Assembly: GCA_002315555.1 (NCBI GenBank)
Contig: DCHF01000055.1
Location: forward strand, 401,822 to 465,821
DNA: 64,000 bases
Reading direction: 5' to 3'
Origin: Lachnospiraceae bacterium UBA1759
GTDB taxonomy: Bacteria; Bacillota; Clostridia; Lachnospirales; Lachnospiraceae
Shown here: positions 43,672 through 52,879 of the stretch, piece after piece
Position numbering within the stretch: position 1 is the stretch's first letter
Layout: every line of letters starts with the position of its first letter
Program-made: the position numbers and the translations under genes
The notes under the pieces: generated by a model
Databases searched by the model: none
What the model was told of the DNA's origin: nothing
Seen by the model: the letters and a program-made list of their open reading frames with translations, nothing else

Positions 43672-45051
43672 ATGGTACATCAGTATAAATTAAACGGCTA
43701 TAACATCGTCCTCGATACCTGTTCCGGCTCCGTCCACGCGGTGGATGAGGTCGCGTATGATGTCATCGAAATGTTCCCGGAGGCGGAGGAAGCGGAGATC
43801 ATCCGTGTGCTGTCCGAAAAATACGCGGACCGTGCCGATGTCACCCCGGAAGACCTGCAGCTTTGCATCGACGATGTCAAGGCATTAAATGACGCGGGCA
43901 AGCTTTACACTGCGGACAACTACGGCGACATGGCGGGCACCCTGAAGGAGCGCTCCGGCAATGTCATCAAGGCACTCTGCCTGCATGTGGCGCATACCTG
44001 CAACTTAAACTGCTCTTACTGCTTTGCCAGCCAGGGCAAATACCACGGCGACCGCGCCATCATGTCCTTTGAGGTCGGCAAACGTGCGCTGGACTTTCTG
44101 ATGGAAAACTCCGGTACCCGCAGAAACCTCGAGGTCGATTTCTTTGGCGGCGAGCCCCTCATGAACTGGGACGTGGTGAAACAGCTCGTGGAGTACGCGC
44201 GTTCCGTTGAAAAGGAGCACAAAAAGAATTTCCGTTTCACGCTGACTACGAACGGCATGCTGATCGATGACGAGGTCATCGACTTCTGCAACCGCGAGAT
44301 GAGCAACGTGGTCCTCAGCCTGGACGGCCGTCAGGAAATTCATGACCGCCTTCGCGTGGACTATGCGGGACACGGCAGCTACGAGAAGATCGTTCCCAAG
44401 TTCCAAAAGCTTGTTGAAGCCCGCGGCGGTAAGAATTACTACATGCGCGGTACCTTCACGCATGCAAACCCGGACTTCACAAACGATGTCTTCCACATGG
44501 CGGATCTCGGCTTCACCGAGCTCTCCATGGAGCCCGTCGTCTGTGCGCCCGGTGATCCGGCTGCGCTCACTCCCGAGGACCTGGAGATCGTCAAGGAACA
44601 GTATGAGATCCTTGCCGGGGACATGCTGCGGAGAGAAGAAGAGGGTAAGCCCATTACTTTCTATCACTATATGATCGACCTGACCGGCGGCCCGTGCATC
44701 TACAAGCGTATTTCCGGCTGCGGCTCCGGCACTGAATACATGGCCGTCACCCCCTGGGGCGATCTCTATCCCTGCCACCAGTTCGTCGGCGAGGAGAAGT
44801 ACAAGCTGGGCGATATTTATAACGGTGTGACCAACGACCCGCTCCGCGAGGAGTTCCGTGCCTGCAATGCTTATGCACGTCCGGAATGCAAGGAATGCTG
44901 GGCTAAGCTGTATTGCTCCGGTGGTTGTGCAGCCAATGCTTACCACGCATCCGGCACCATCCGCGGAATCTACGAACCGGGCTGCGAACTGTTCAGAAAG
45001 CGCATTGAGTGCGCGATCATGATCCAGGTCGCAAAGGCCGTCAAAAAGTAA
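43672..45051 (+). CDS. scfB: Radical SAM SCIFF maturase
   Basis: A 459-residue enzyme. Residues 1-95 form a PqqD-like peptide-recognition part. The radical SAM cluster site is C110-x3-C114-x2-C117 (CNLNCSYC). The C-terminal SPASM region carries cysteines for two auxiliary iron-sulfur clusters (GCGSGTEYMAVTPWGDLYPC, then CKECWAKLYCSGGCAANAYH). The enzyme forms thioether bonds in the SCIFF peptide using SAM radical chemistry in the cytosol. AAGGA precedes the ATG at 43672. Confidence 0.95.
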   Translation: MVHQYKLNGYNIVLDTCSGSVHAVDEVAYDVIEMFPEAEEAEIIRVLSEKYADRADVTPEDLQLCIDDVKALNDAGKLYTADNYGDMAGTLKERSGNVIKALCLHVAHTCNLNCSYCFASQGKYHGDRAIMSFEVGKRALDFLMENSGTRRNLEVDFFGGEPLMNWDVVKQLVEYARSVEKEHKKNFRFTLTTNGMLIDDEVIDFCNREMSNVVLSLDGRQEIHDRLRVDYAGHGSYEKIVPKFQKLVEARGGKNYYMRGTFTHANPDFTNDVFHMADLGFTELSMEPVVCAPGDPAALTPEDLEIVKEQYEILAGDMLRREEEGKPITFYHYMIDLTGGPCIYKRISGCGSGTEYMAVTPWGDLYPCHQFVGEEKYKLGDIYNGVTNDPLREEFRACNAYARPECKECWAKLYCSGGCAANAYHASGTIRGIYEPGCELFRKRIECAIMIQVAKAVKK

Positions 45052-45108
45052 CGATGATCCGGCTGCCGGGAAAGAATAAGCATTGCCGCGGAAATCTGTA
45101 AAAAACTG

Positions 45109-45136
45109 TTGACATTATCTTTTTTGGTGCTATAAT
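45109..45136 (+). promoter_or_regulatory. Promoter of tRNA-Arg
   Basis: TTGACA (45109-45114), 16-base spacer, TATAAT (45131-45136) with a TGC extension: both boxes are perfect. Confidence 0.9.
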
Positions 45137-45163
45137 AATGCTGTTGTCGATGAGCGACAGTAT

Positions 45164-45237
<74 letters not shown>

Positions 45238-45244
45238 TTGATGT

Positions 45245-45272
45245 AAGGGCTCCCCTAGTGGGAGCCCTTTTT
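45245..45272 (+). terminator. Terminator after tRNA-Arg
   Basis: GGGCTCCC/GGGAGCCC (45247-45254 and 45260-45267), five-base loop, followed by TTTTT. Confidence 0.93.
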
Positions 45273-45322
45273 GTATATTCCGTACGCGCCCATGCGCGGA
45301 CTGAAATCTTTGGAGACAGTAT

Positions 45323-46882
45323 ATGATCAAACGGGTAAGCGCGCTCCTTGCGGCCCTGCTTTTATTATTTTCGGCGGGGTGTAAAGGGAAAGGCGCGGAT
45401 GCTTCATCAACCGCGGGAGACGCGGCAGAAGCATCATCGATCACCACAACTGAAGCATCGGAACCGGAGACCGCTCGGGAAACGACGGAAGCCGCACTTC
45501 CGCACACGTTAAAAAATGTGGATCTGGACGTGGACAGCGATGCCTACTGCGTCCTCAATGCGGACGGCAGCATCTATATGGCGGAGAATGAATTTGAGCC
45601 TTATGCTCCGGCCAGTATCACCAAGGTGCTGACCGCGCTCGTGGTCGCGGAATGGGTCGGTTTGGACGATACGGTGACGGTCACGGAGAAGGAAGTGCTC
45701 GAGAACATCGAAATCATGAGCTCCGGCGTGACACCGTCTTTGAAAGCGGAAGAAACATTTACGGTGCGGGACCTTTTATACGCGCTTCTTCTTTCCTCCA
45801 CGAACGCCGCCGGCAATGTCCTTGCGGATTACGTGGCCGGAAGCAACGATGCCTTTGCGGCTATGATGAATCAGAAGTGTGAGGCACTGGGACTCACGCA
45901 TTCCCGGTTTTTAAACCCGCACGGTCTGGATACGGAAGGGCACTACACCTGTGCCTATGACATGGCCTGTATTCTGAAGGCGGCCTGTGAAAACGAGCAG
46001 GTCCGTACGATCATGAGCTCCGTCGCGTACACGATCGCGGCCACGGAATACTCCGAAGCCCGCGGCGTGTACATGGGTCACAATATGGTCAACGGGACCA
46101 TCGTCTGCGAGGGCGTCTACGCCGGAAAGAGCGGCAATACGGGGAAAGCGAAAGCGACCCTGTTAACTGCGGTCAGCCGCGGCGGCAAGGATCTTTATGT
46201 CTGCACGATGCATTCGGACGATGCCCAATCCTATGAAGATACGGAAAACCTGATCGAGTACGCGTACGCGATGATGAAGGGAGAGACCTATCAGGGCAAG
46301 GTCATCTGCCACAATATCGAAGTAAAGAGCGTGGACGCGTCCGGCATCACGTTTTCTTTTGAAATCGGAAACCCCGCAACTTCGGCGCGTATGGTATACT
46401 GGGATATGGCCAAGGGAACCGCGGATGCGAAGTTCATCGACCTTACCGGCGTGTCCGGGAAGATGGAGAAGCACATCGACTTCCCACATGCCGGCGCATA
46501 TAACGTGCAGGTGTTTGCGACCGGAGTCCGCGGTGAAGAATACGGTCGAACGGTTGCGGTGTTCTTTACGGGCAGTGCACTTGAGGCCGGCATGATGCAG
46601 TACAACGGCTGCAGCTACATTATTGATGAAAAGGGGATGCTGATGACCGGAACCGTTCAGACGGACGATGGTTTCTACAGCATTTACAGTGACGGTTCCG
46701 TGGGACACGGCTTTGTGGGCGGACGCTTCTATGCGGGGGCGGACGGAAAGATCGTGACCGGCTGGATCGAGGTGAACGGAACAAAATACTACTGCCAGGC
46801 GGACGGAAGACTTGCCACGGGGCGGATGGTCATCGGCGGGACGCTGTACACCTTCGCGGAGAACGGCGCGCTGATCAATTAA
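45323..46882 (+). CDS. dacF: D-alanyl-D-alanine carboxypeptidase lipoprotein with cell-wall-binding repeats
   Basis: A 519-residue lipoprotein. The lipobox is FSAGC (Cys20), followed by a Thr/Ser/Glu linker. The S11 peptidase domain (about 65-310) has all motifs: S98-x2-K101 in PASITK, S159-T-N161, and KSG in AGKSGNTGKA. A beta-sandwich follows, and about 85 C-terminal residues form three or four glucan/choline-binding-type repeats (YIIDEKGML, FYAGADGKIVTGW, YYCQADGRLATG). The enzyme trims pentapeptides of peptidoglycan outside the membrane. The lipid anchor plus wall repeats replaces the usual C-terminal amphipathic helix. Gene symbol by similarity only. Confidence 0.88.
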   Translation: MIKRVSALLAALLLLFSAGCKGKGADASSTAGDAAEASSITTTEASEPETARETTEAALPHTLKNVDLDVDSDAYCVLNADGSIYMAENEFEPYAPASITKVLTALVVAEWVGLDDTVTVTEKEVLENIEIMSSGVTPSLKAEETFTVRDLLYALLLSSTNAAGNVLADYVAGSNDAFAAMMNQKCEALGLTHSRFLNPHGLDTEGHYTCAYDMACILKAACENEQVRTIMSSVAYTIAATEYSEARGVYMGHNMVNGTIVCEGVYAGKSGNTGKAKATLLTAVSRGGKDLYVCTMHSDDAQSYEDTENLIEYAYAMMKGETYQGKVICHNIEVKSVDASGITFSFEIGNPATSARMVYWDMAKGTADAKFIDLTGVSGKMEKHIDFPHAGAYNVQVFATGVRGEEYGRTVAVFFTGSALEAGMMQYNGCSYIIDEKGMLMTGTVQTDDGFYSIYSDGSVGHGFVGGRFYAGADGKIVTGWIEVNGTKYYCQADGRLATGRMVIGGTLYTFAENGALIN

Positions 46883-46892
46883 GGAGAATGCT

Positions 46893-47849
46893 ATGAAGTG
46901 GAAGGAATTTACCATTAAGACGACGGCGATCGCAGAGGATCTGGTGGCGGACATGCTGTCCGAGCTCGGAATCAGCGGCGTGGAAGTGAAGGATACCATT
47001 CATCTGGAGGACATCGACGGTCTGGATCAGTACCAGGAGGTCATGCCGGAGCTGGAAGCGGACGACGGTCTTGCGGAAGTCGTATTCTACCTGGATGAGG
47101 ACGAGGATACGGAAAGCTGGCTGACGCAGGTCCGCGAAGGACTTGAGGAACTGGCCGGTTTCATGGACATCGGCGAGGGTACCATCACTGCCGGCGAGAC
47201 CGAGGACAAGGACTGGGTCAATAACTGGAAGGCGCATTTCCATGCGTTTTATGTGGACGATATTCTGATCAAACCGACCTGGGTGGAAAAGCCGGAGGAT
47301 GATCACAGCACCCTGATGATCGAGATCGATCCGGGTACCGCGTTCGGTACCGGTTCGCATGAGACCACGCAGCTCTGCATCCGCGGCCTTCGCAAGTGGC
47401 TGAAGCCCGGCGACCGCGTGCTGGATGTGGGAACCGGTTCCGGTATCCTCGGCATCACGGCACTGAAGCTCGGCGCGTCCGGATGCTTCGGCACGGACAT
47501 CGACGACCTGGCGGTCAGCACCGCGGCGGAGAATATCGAATTGAACGGCTTTACAGCGGAGCAGTTCCCGGTGGTCTGCGGCAACATCATCGGCGATGAA
47601 TCCCTGCAGGCGGAAGCCGGCTATGAATGCTATGACATCGTCGTTGCCAACATTCTGGCTGATGTCATCATTCCGCTTCAGGCCATGATCGCCCCGCAGA
47701 TGAAGAAGGGTGCGCACCTGATCGTGTCCGGCATCATCAACCTGAAGGAAGAGGCCGTACGACAGGCGCTGACGGAAAACGAAGCGTTTGAAATTCTGGA
47801 GACCACCTACCAGAAGGACTGGGTGGCATTTGCGTGTGTAAAGAAGTAA
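46893..47849 (+). CDS. prmA: Ribosomal protein L11 methyltransferase
   Basis: A 318-residue SAM-dependent methyltransferase. N-terminal ribosomal protein recognition part (about 1-135), then the class I fold with GTAFGTGSHETTQLC, the SAM loop VLDVGTGSGILG, DIDDLAVST, and the catalytic segment DIVVANILADVIIPL. It trimethylates lysines and the N-terminus of ribosomal protein L11. AAGGAG precedes the start by 5 bases. In many Firmicutes it neighbours dnaJ or rsmE; here rsmE follows. Confidence 0.95.
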   Translation: MKWKEFTIKTTAIAEDLVADMLSELGISGVEVKDTIHLEDIDGLDQYQEVMPELEADDGLAEVVFYLDEDEDTESWLTQVREGLEELAGFMDIGEGTITAGETEDKDWVNNWKAHFHAFYVDDILIKPTWVEKPEDDHSTLMIEIDPGTAFGTGSHETTQLCIRGLRKWLKPGDRVLDVGTGSGILGITALKLGASGCFGTDIDDLAVSTAAENIELNGFTAEQFPVVCGNIIGDESLQAEAGYECYDIVVANILADVIIPLQAMIAPQMKKGAHLIVSGIINLKEEAVRQALTENEAFEILETTYQKDWVAFACVKK

Positions 47850-47901
47850 GGCCTCATGCGGCACATACTACGTGCCCATCCGAACACAGAAAGGGATTTT
47901 T

Positions 47902-48648
47902 ATGTATCACTTTTTTGTTACGGCCGATCAGGTCGAAAGGGAAAAGATCCGCGTTACCGGCCCGGATGTCAATCATATAAAAAATGTACTCCGCATGCGT
48001 GTGGGTGAGGAGGTGACGGTGACCGGCAGCGGCGAAGCTGCATCCGGCGTGGTCTACCGCTGTGCCATCAGCGCTTTCCGGGACGATGAAGTGGAGCTTA
48101 CGATCCTGAGTGCGGAAGAGGGAAAGAACGAGCTTCCCTGCCGCATCACCCTGTTTCAGGGCGTACCGAAGAGCGACAAGCTGGAACTGATCATTCAGAA
48201 AGCGGTGGAGCTCGGTGTATACGAGATCGTTCCGGTGTCGATGAAACGCTGTGTGGCAAAAATCGAGCCCAGGAAGGAAGAAGCGAAACTGAAGCGCTAT
48301 AACGGGATCTCCGAAAGCGCCGCAAAGCAGTCCGGACGAAACATTATTCCCGAGGTCAAGGGTGTGATGACGCTGAAGCAGGCGATGCAGAACGCGGCAG
48401 CCATGACTCATGTGATCGTGCCGTATGAGCTTGCGGAAAACATGGAGGAGACGCGGAAGATCATCGACGGTATAAAGCCCGGTGAAAGCATCGCGATCTT
48501 CATCGGTCCGGAAGGCGGTTTTGAAAAGTCAGAGGTGGAAGCACTGATGGAGCAGGGCGCCAAGCCCGTTACGCTGGGACCGCGTATTCTGCGGACGGAA
48601 ACCGCGCCGCTCATGATCCTTTCGATTCTGGGATATAAACTGAGCTGA
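47902..48648 (+). CDS. rsmE: 16S rRNA (uracil-1498-N3) methyltransferase
   Basis: A 248-residue SPOUT-class enzyme: N-terminal RNA-binding PUA-like part (HIKNVLRMRVGEEVTVTG), then the knotted domain with PVSMKRCVAKI, SESAAKQSGRNIIPEV, IGPEGGFEKSEVEAL and the closing LGPRILRTETAPL. The start at 47902 follows AAAGGGA, and the ATG ten codons upstream is without such a site. It methylates the ribosomal small-subunit RNA in the decoding region. Confidence 0.95.
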   Translation: MYHFFVTADQVEREKIRVTGPDVNHIKNVLRMRVGEEVTVTGSGEAASGVVYRCAISAFRDDEVELTILSAEEGKNELPCRITLFQGVPKSDKLELIIQKAVELGVYEIVPVSMKRCVAKIEPRKEEAKLKRYNGISESAAKQSGRNIIPEVKGVMTLKQAMQNAAAMTHVIVPYELAENMEETRKIIDGIKPGESIAIFIGPEGGFEKSEVEALMEQGAKPVTLGPRILRTETAPLMILSILGYKLS

Positions 48649-48733
48649 CCGTTTTTCAATATAATGACGATTCCCGGATGGAGTCCCGTTTATGGGCTTC
48701 ATGATCCGGTAGGATAGAGAAAAGGATTAAAAC

Positions 48734-49888
48734 ATGGAAGCTTATCTTGACAATTCGGCAACGACGCAGGTGGACCCGGAGGTCCAAGCGCTTGTCATCA
48801 AGATCATGCAGGAGGACTACGGCAACGCAGCTTCTCTTCATAAGAAAGGCGTGGAAGCGGAAGCGTACACGCGCAAGGCAAAAGAACAGATCGCAAACAC
48901 GCTGAAGGTGGAACCGCGGAACATTTACTTTACGTCCGGCGGCACGGAGTCCAACAACTGGGCCATCATCGGCTCGGCGATGGCAAACCACCGCGCGGGA
49001 AAGCATCTGATCACCACCGCCGTGGAACACCCGTCCGTGAAGAACACCATGAAATTCCTGGAAGAGCAGGGATTCACGGTGACCTATCTTCCGGTCGATG
49101 AAAATGGCGTGGTATCCGTGGAGACCGTCCGAAAAGCGGTGAAGGACGATACGATCCTCGTGTCGATCATGATGGTCAATAACGAGATCGGAGCGGTGGA
49201 ACCCATTCGGGAGATCGGTGAAATGCTTCATAAGGAGCATCCGTCGGTGCTGTTCCATGTGGATGCCATCCAGGCGTACGGTAAGTATGAGATCCGTCCG
49301 AAGAAGATGTACATCGACATGATGTCCGTCAGCGGGCACAAGCTGCACGGACCCAAGGGCATCGGCTTCCTGTATGTGAACGACCGCGTAAAATTAAAAC
49401 CCATTATCTACGGCGGCGGCCAGCAGAAGGGCATGCGCTCCGGTACGGAAAATGTGCCGGGTGAAGCCGGCATCGGCCTTGCGGCGGAGAAAATGTATAA
49501 GAATTTAAACGAGAAGGTGGAGCATCTGTACAACGTGAAGTTCCGTCTGATCGAAGGTCTTCAGAAGATCGAAGGCGCGCATGTGAACGGTAAGACGGAC
49601 CGGAGCTCCGCACCGCAGATCGTGAGCTGCTCGTTTGAAGGCGTGCGTTCCGAGGTCCTGCTTCATGCACTGGAGGACAAGGGCGTGTATGTTTCGTCCG
49701 GTTCCGCGTGCGCATCGTCGCATCCGTCGGAGATCAACACGCTGCTTGGCATCGGCCTGTCCCGGGAGATGCAGGAAGGTACCATCCGTTTCTCCTTCTC
49801 TGTCCACACGACGGAAGAGGAGATCGATTATACACTTGCGGCACTGAATGAACTGCTGCCTATGCTGAGGAGGTTTACAAGACGATGA
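48734..49888 (+). CDS. Cysteine desulfurase (NifS/IscS type)
   Basis: A 384-residue PLP enzyme: the opening AYLDNSATTQVDPEV, the HPSVKNT region, the PLP lysine in VSGHKLHGPKGIG, and the persulfide cysteine in SSGSACASSHP. It supplies sulfur to the tRNA thiolation enzyme ThiI, which overlaps its stop codon (ATGA). The pair is the usual arrangement in Firmicutes, in which the desulfurase substitutes for a missing rhodanese domain. Group I by the sequence of the active loop. Confidence 0.93.
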   Translation: MEAYLDNSATTQVDPEVQALVIKIMQEDYGNAASLHKKGVEAEAYTRKAKEQIANTLKVEPRNIYFTSGGTESNNWAIIGSAMANHRAGKHLITTAVEHPSVKNTMKFLEEQGFTVTYLPVDENGVVSVETVRKAVKDDTILVSIMMVNNEIGAVEPIREIGEMLHKEHPSVLFHVDAIQAYGKYEIRPKKMYIDMMSVSGHKLHGPKGIGFLYVNDRVKLKPIIYGGGQQKGMRSGTENVPGEAGIGLAAEKMYKNLNEKVEHLYNVKFRLIEGLQKIEGAHVNGKTDRSSAPQIVSCSFEGVRSEVLLHALEDKGVYVSSGSACASSHPSEINTLLGIGLSREMQEGTIRFSFSVHTTEEEIDYTLAALNELLPMLRRFTRR

Positions 49889-51081
49889 ATTTCAAGTCTT
49901 TTCTGATCAAATACGCGGAGATCGCCATTAAGGGCAAGAATCGTTACCAGTTTGAAGACGCGCTGGTCCACCAGATCAAAAACTGTTTAAAGAAGTGCGA
50001 CGGCACCTTCAAGGTCAGTAAGACCGTGGGCCGTGTGTATGTGGAAGCGGAGACGGATTTTGACTCCGATGAAGTCATCACTGCGCTGCAGCATGTGTTC
50101 GGCATCACCCGCATCTGTCCGGTGGTCCGTGTCCCGGACATGGGCTTTGACGATCTTTCCGAGCAGGTCATCCGTTACATGGATGAGACGTATCCGGACA
50201 AGAACATCACCTTCAAGGTGGAATCCCGCCGTACCCGCAAGAATTATCCGGTCAACTCCCAGGAGATGAATGCTGAGCTCGGCGCGCGCATTCTGGATGC
50301 GTTCCCGGAGATCCGTGTCGATGTCCATCATCCGGATGTCATGCTCCGTGTTGAGGTCCGCGAGGATTACATCAATATTTATTCCAAGGAGATCCCGGGC
50401 CCGGGCGGTATGCCGCTCGGCACCGCCGGCAAGGCGATGCTTCTTCTTTCCGGCGGTATCGATTCGCCGGTAGCCGGCTACATGATCTCCAAGCGCGGTG
50501 TGTTCATCGACGCGACGTATTTCCATGCGCCGCCGTATACCTCCGAACGCGCAAAGCAGAAGGTCGTGGACCTGGCAAAGCTCATTTCCAAGTATACCGG
50601 CCCCATCAAGCTGCATGTCATCAATTTCACGGACATCCAGCTGGCGATCTATGAAAAGTGTCCGCACGATGAGCTGACCATCATCATGCGCCGTTATATG
50701 ATGCAGATCGCGGAGACCATCGCGAAGCAGGTGGAGTGCCAGTGCCTTGTTACCGGCGAATCCATCGGCCAGGTGGCATCCCAGACCATGCAGAGCTTAA
50801 ACTGCACGAACGCAGTCTGCACGCTGCCGGTCTTCCGTCCGCTGATTGCATTCGACAAGCAGGACATCGTGGAGATCTCCGAGAAGATCGGCACCTACGA
50901 GACATCCATTCTGCCGTTTGAAGACTGCTGCACCATTTTTGTGGCAAAGCATCCGGTCACCCGTCCGGTCCTGGAGGACATCGAAGCCTCCGAGGTCGCG
51001 CTGAAGGACGTGATCGATGACCTTGTAAAGACGGCCCTGGAGACGGAGGAAGTGATCCTCTGCGACAGCGAGCGTTTCTGA
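49885..51081 (+). CDS. thiI: tRNA 4-thiouridine synthase ThiI (short form)
   Basis: A 398-residue protein: N-terminal NFLD-like part and THUMP domain (about 60-165), then the PP-loop ATPase with LLLSGGIDSPVAGYMISKRG and CLVTGESIGQVASQT. There is no C-terminal rhodanese domain, so the sulfur is delivered by the co-translated cysteine desulfurase. It thiolates U8 of tRNA and may also take part in thiazole synthesis. Confidence 0.95.
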   Translation: MNFKSFLIKYAEIAIKGKNRYQFEDALVHQIKNCLKKCDGTFKVSKTVGRVYVEAETDFDSDEVITALQHVFGITRICPVVRVPDMGFDDLSEQVIRYMDETYPDKNITFKVESRRTRKNYPVNSQEMNAELGARILDAFPEIRVDVHHPDVMLRVEVREDYINIYSKEIPGPGGMPLGTAGKAMLLLSGGIDSPVAGYMISKRGVFIDATYFHAPPYTSERAKQKVVDLAKLISKYTGPIKLHVINFTDIQLAIYEKCPHDELTIIMRRYMMQIAETIAKQVECQCLVTGESIGQVASQTMQSLNCTNAVCTLPVFRPLIAFDKQDIVEISEKIGTYETSILPFEDCCTIFVAKHPVTRPVLEDIEASEVALKDVIDDLVKTALETEEVILCDSERF

Positions 51082-51131
51082 CGGTAAAAAGCGGAAGGGC
51101 CGAATGCCGCTTCTTCCGCATGACGAAGCAT

Positions 51132-51163
51132 AAAAAGAAGGCGCCCGTTTCCGAGCGCCTTCT
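51132..51163 (-). terminator. Terminator of the HPr-like gene
   Basis: Inverted repeat AGAAGGCGC/GCGCCTTCT with a ten-base loop. On the minus strand it is followed by TTTTTA. It may also stop the converging thiI transcript. Confidence 0.85.
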
Positions 51164-51178
51164 GAAAAATCATTAGGA

Positions 51179-51412
51179 TTATTTGATGATGAAAGCTGCG
51201 ATGTCTTCTACGATGGCATCCGTATCTTCGGTATGAATGTTGAGGTCGACCGGCTTGGAAAGATCCAGAGAGAAGATACCCATGATGGACTTTGCGTCGA
51301 TGACATAACGGCCGGATACGAGGTCAAAATCAACACCTTCGTACTTGGAGACCTTGTCATTAAATGCCTTGATTTTATCGATTGAATTTAAAGAGATCTT
51401 AACTGTTTTCAT
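51179..51412 (-). CDS. HPr-like protein lacking the phosphorylatable histidine
   Basis: A 77-residue protein with the HPr fold pattern: VKISLNSIDKIKAFNDKVSK at the place of the usual GLHARPA helix, and VIDAKSIMGIFSLDL in place of the family's KSIMGVMSL motif near Ser46. Position 15, normally the histidine accepting phosphate from enzyme I, is not His, so it cannot carry out PTS phosphotransfer. The Ser region is kept, so a regulatory (Crh-like) or quite different role is likely. Strong promoter and terminator surround it as a single-gene unit. Confidence 0.82.
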   Translation of the reverse strand: MKTVKISLNSIDKIKAFNDKVSKYEGVDFDLVSGRYVIDAKSIMGIFSLDLSKPVDLNIHTEDTDAIVEDIAAFIIK

Positions 51413-51445
51413 TTGTGGAAAAATCCTCCTTTTCTGGATAAATCC

Positions 51446-51474
51446 ATTGTAAGCACATATAAGGAAATTGTCAA
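51446..51474 (-). promoter_or_regulatory. Promoter of the HPr-like gene
   Basis: Minus strand TTGACA (51469-51474), 17-base spacer, TACAAT (51446-51451), 34 bases before the ATG. The -35 lies 4 bases from the divergent mtaB start. Confidence 0.85.
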
Positions 51475-51477
51475 GAG

Positions 51478-52797
51478 ATGGAACTGAAAGACGTACGCTT
51501 TGCGTTTCACACGCTGGGCTGTAAAGTGAATATTTATGAGACCGAGGTCATGGAACAGCTGGTGACGGCTGCGGGCGCGGTCCTGGTTCCCTTTGAGGAA
51601 CAGGCCGATGTCTACGTGGTCAATACCTGTTCCGTTACGAACATGGCGGACCGCAAGTCCCGTCAGATGCTGCACCGCGCGAAAAAGACCAATCCGGAAG
51701 CGGTGGTCTGTGCCTGCGGCTGCTATGCCCAGGTGGCCGATGCGGACATGCTGAAGGCGGACGGTGTGGATATCATCATGGGTGCGGATCAGAAGGCGCA
51801 GATCGTGAGCATCGTCTACGGCTATCTGAATAAGGGGCTTGAAAACGCCGTGACCGATGTTTCCGCCGCAAAAAGCTTCAAGAAGATGTCCATCAACGGC
51901 CTTCGCGAGCATACCCGCGCGGACCTTAAGGTCCAGGACGGCTGCAACCAGTTCTGCTCCTACTGCATCATTCCCTATGCCCGCGGACGCATCCGTTCCA
52001 AACTGAAGGAGGACGTGGTCGCCGAGGTGGAGACCCTGGCGGCAAACGGCATCCGTGAATTCGTCCTGACCGGCATCCATTTAAGCTCCTACGGGCGTGA
52101 TCTTCAGAACGGGGATGATCTCATCGATCTCATCGAAACGGTCCACGCCATTCCGGGTGTCCGCCGCATCCGGCTGGGTTCCCTGGAGCCCCGCGTCGTC
52201 ACGGAAGAGTTTGCGAAGCGCCTGTCCGCGCTTCCGAAGGTCTGTCCGCATTTCCATCTGTCCCTGCAGTCCGGATCCGCGCATACATTAAAGCGCATGA
52301 ACCGTCACTATTCCCCGGAGGAATACCGGGAGAGCGTCCGCCTGCTTCGGACGTATTTTGACGACCCGGCCGTTACGACCGATGTCATCGTCGGCTTCCC
52401 GGGAGAAACGGACGGAGATTTTGAGGAATCCCTCGCCTTTGTCGAGGAGATCGGCTTCTACGAGATGCACGTGTTCAAGTACTCCCGAAGAAAGGGTACC
52501 GCTGCGGACCGCATGACCGACCAGATCCGCGAAGAAGTAAAGAACGAGCGCAGCAAGCGCATGATCGAGCTTACGGAGCGCATGTCGCACGCATACCGGG
52601 CCCGCATGATCGGCCGCACCGCGGAGGTCCTGACGGAAGAGAAGAGCGTGATCAATGGAGAAACCTATTATACCGGATACACGAAGGAATATGTCCGTGT
52701 CTGTGTGCCGGAAAGCATTGGCGGGAACGTGATCGTTACCGGAGAGATCACAGAATTTTCGGATTTGCAGACGCTGAAAATGGACCCCGCCACTTGA
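51478..52797 (+). CDS. mtaB: tRNA t6A37 methylthiotransferase MtaB
   Basis: A 439-residue radical SAM methylthiotransferase. The N-terminal UPF0004 domain holds three cluster cysteines (TLGCKVNIYET, NTCSVTNMADRKSR and CACGCYAQV). The radical SAM domain has CNQFCSYCIIPYARGRIRSK. A C-terminal TRAM domain (about 375-435) binds tRNA. The TLGCKVN variant separates MtaB from MiaB and RimO. It converts t6A to ms2t6A at position 37 of tRNA. The start codon lies very near the divergent promoter and has only a weak ribosome site, so its own promoter must lie in the 65-base gap or overlap it. Confidence 0.93.
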   Translation: MELKDVRFAFHTLGCKVNIYETEVMEQLVTAAGAVLVPFEEQADVYVVNTCSVTNMADRKSRQMLHRAKKTNPEAVVCACGCYAQVADADMLKADGVDIIMGADQKAQIVSIVYGYLNKGLENAVTDVSAAKSFKKMSINGLREHTRADLKVQDGCNQFCSYCIIPYARGRIRSKLKEDVVAEVETLAANGIREFVLTGIHLSSYGRDLQNGDDLIDLIETVHAIPGVRRIRLGSLEPRVVTEEFAKRLSALPKVCPHFHLSLQSGSAHTLKRMNRHYSPEEYRESVRLLRTYFDDPAVTTDVIVGFPGETDGDFEESLAFVEEIGFYEMHVFKYSRRKGTAADRMTDQIREEVKNERSKRMIELTERMSHAYRARMIGRTAEVLTEEKSVINGETYYTGYTKEYVRVCVPESIGGNVIVTGEITEFSDLQTLKMDPAT

Positions 52798-52822
52798 ACT
52801 TAAAAGTAAACTATTGTAGAAT
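52794..52822 (+). promoter_or_regulatory. Promoter of the ireB operon, with overlapping palindrome
   Basis: TTGAAC (52794-52799), 17-base spacer, TAGAAT (52817-52822). The -10 sits in an inverted repeat AAACTATT/AATAGTTT (52808-52815 and 52823-52830) that could be an operator. Confidence 0.7.
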
Positions 52823-52879
52823 AATAGTTTAGAATGAGCATAGTGTTGGGTTAGATCAATCATCATACAGGAGGTCCGA

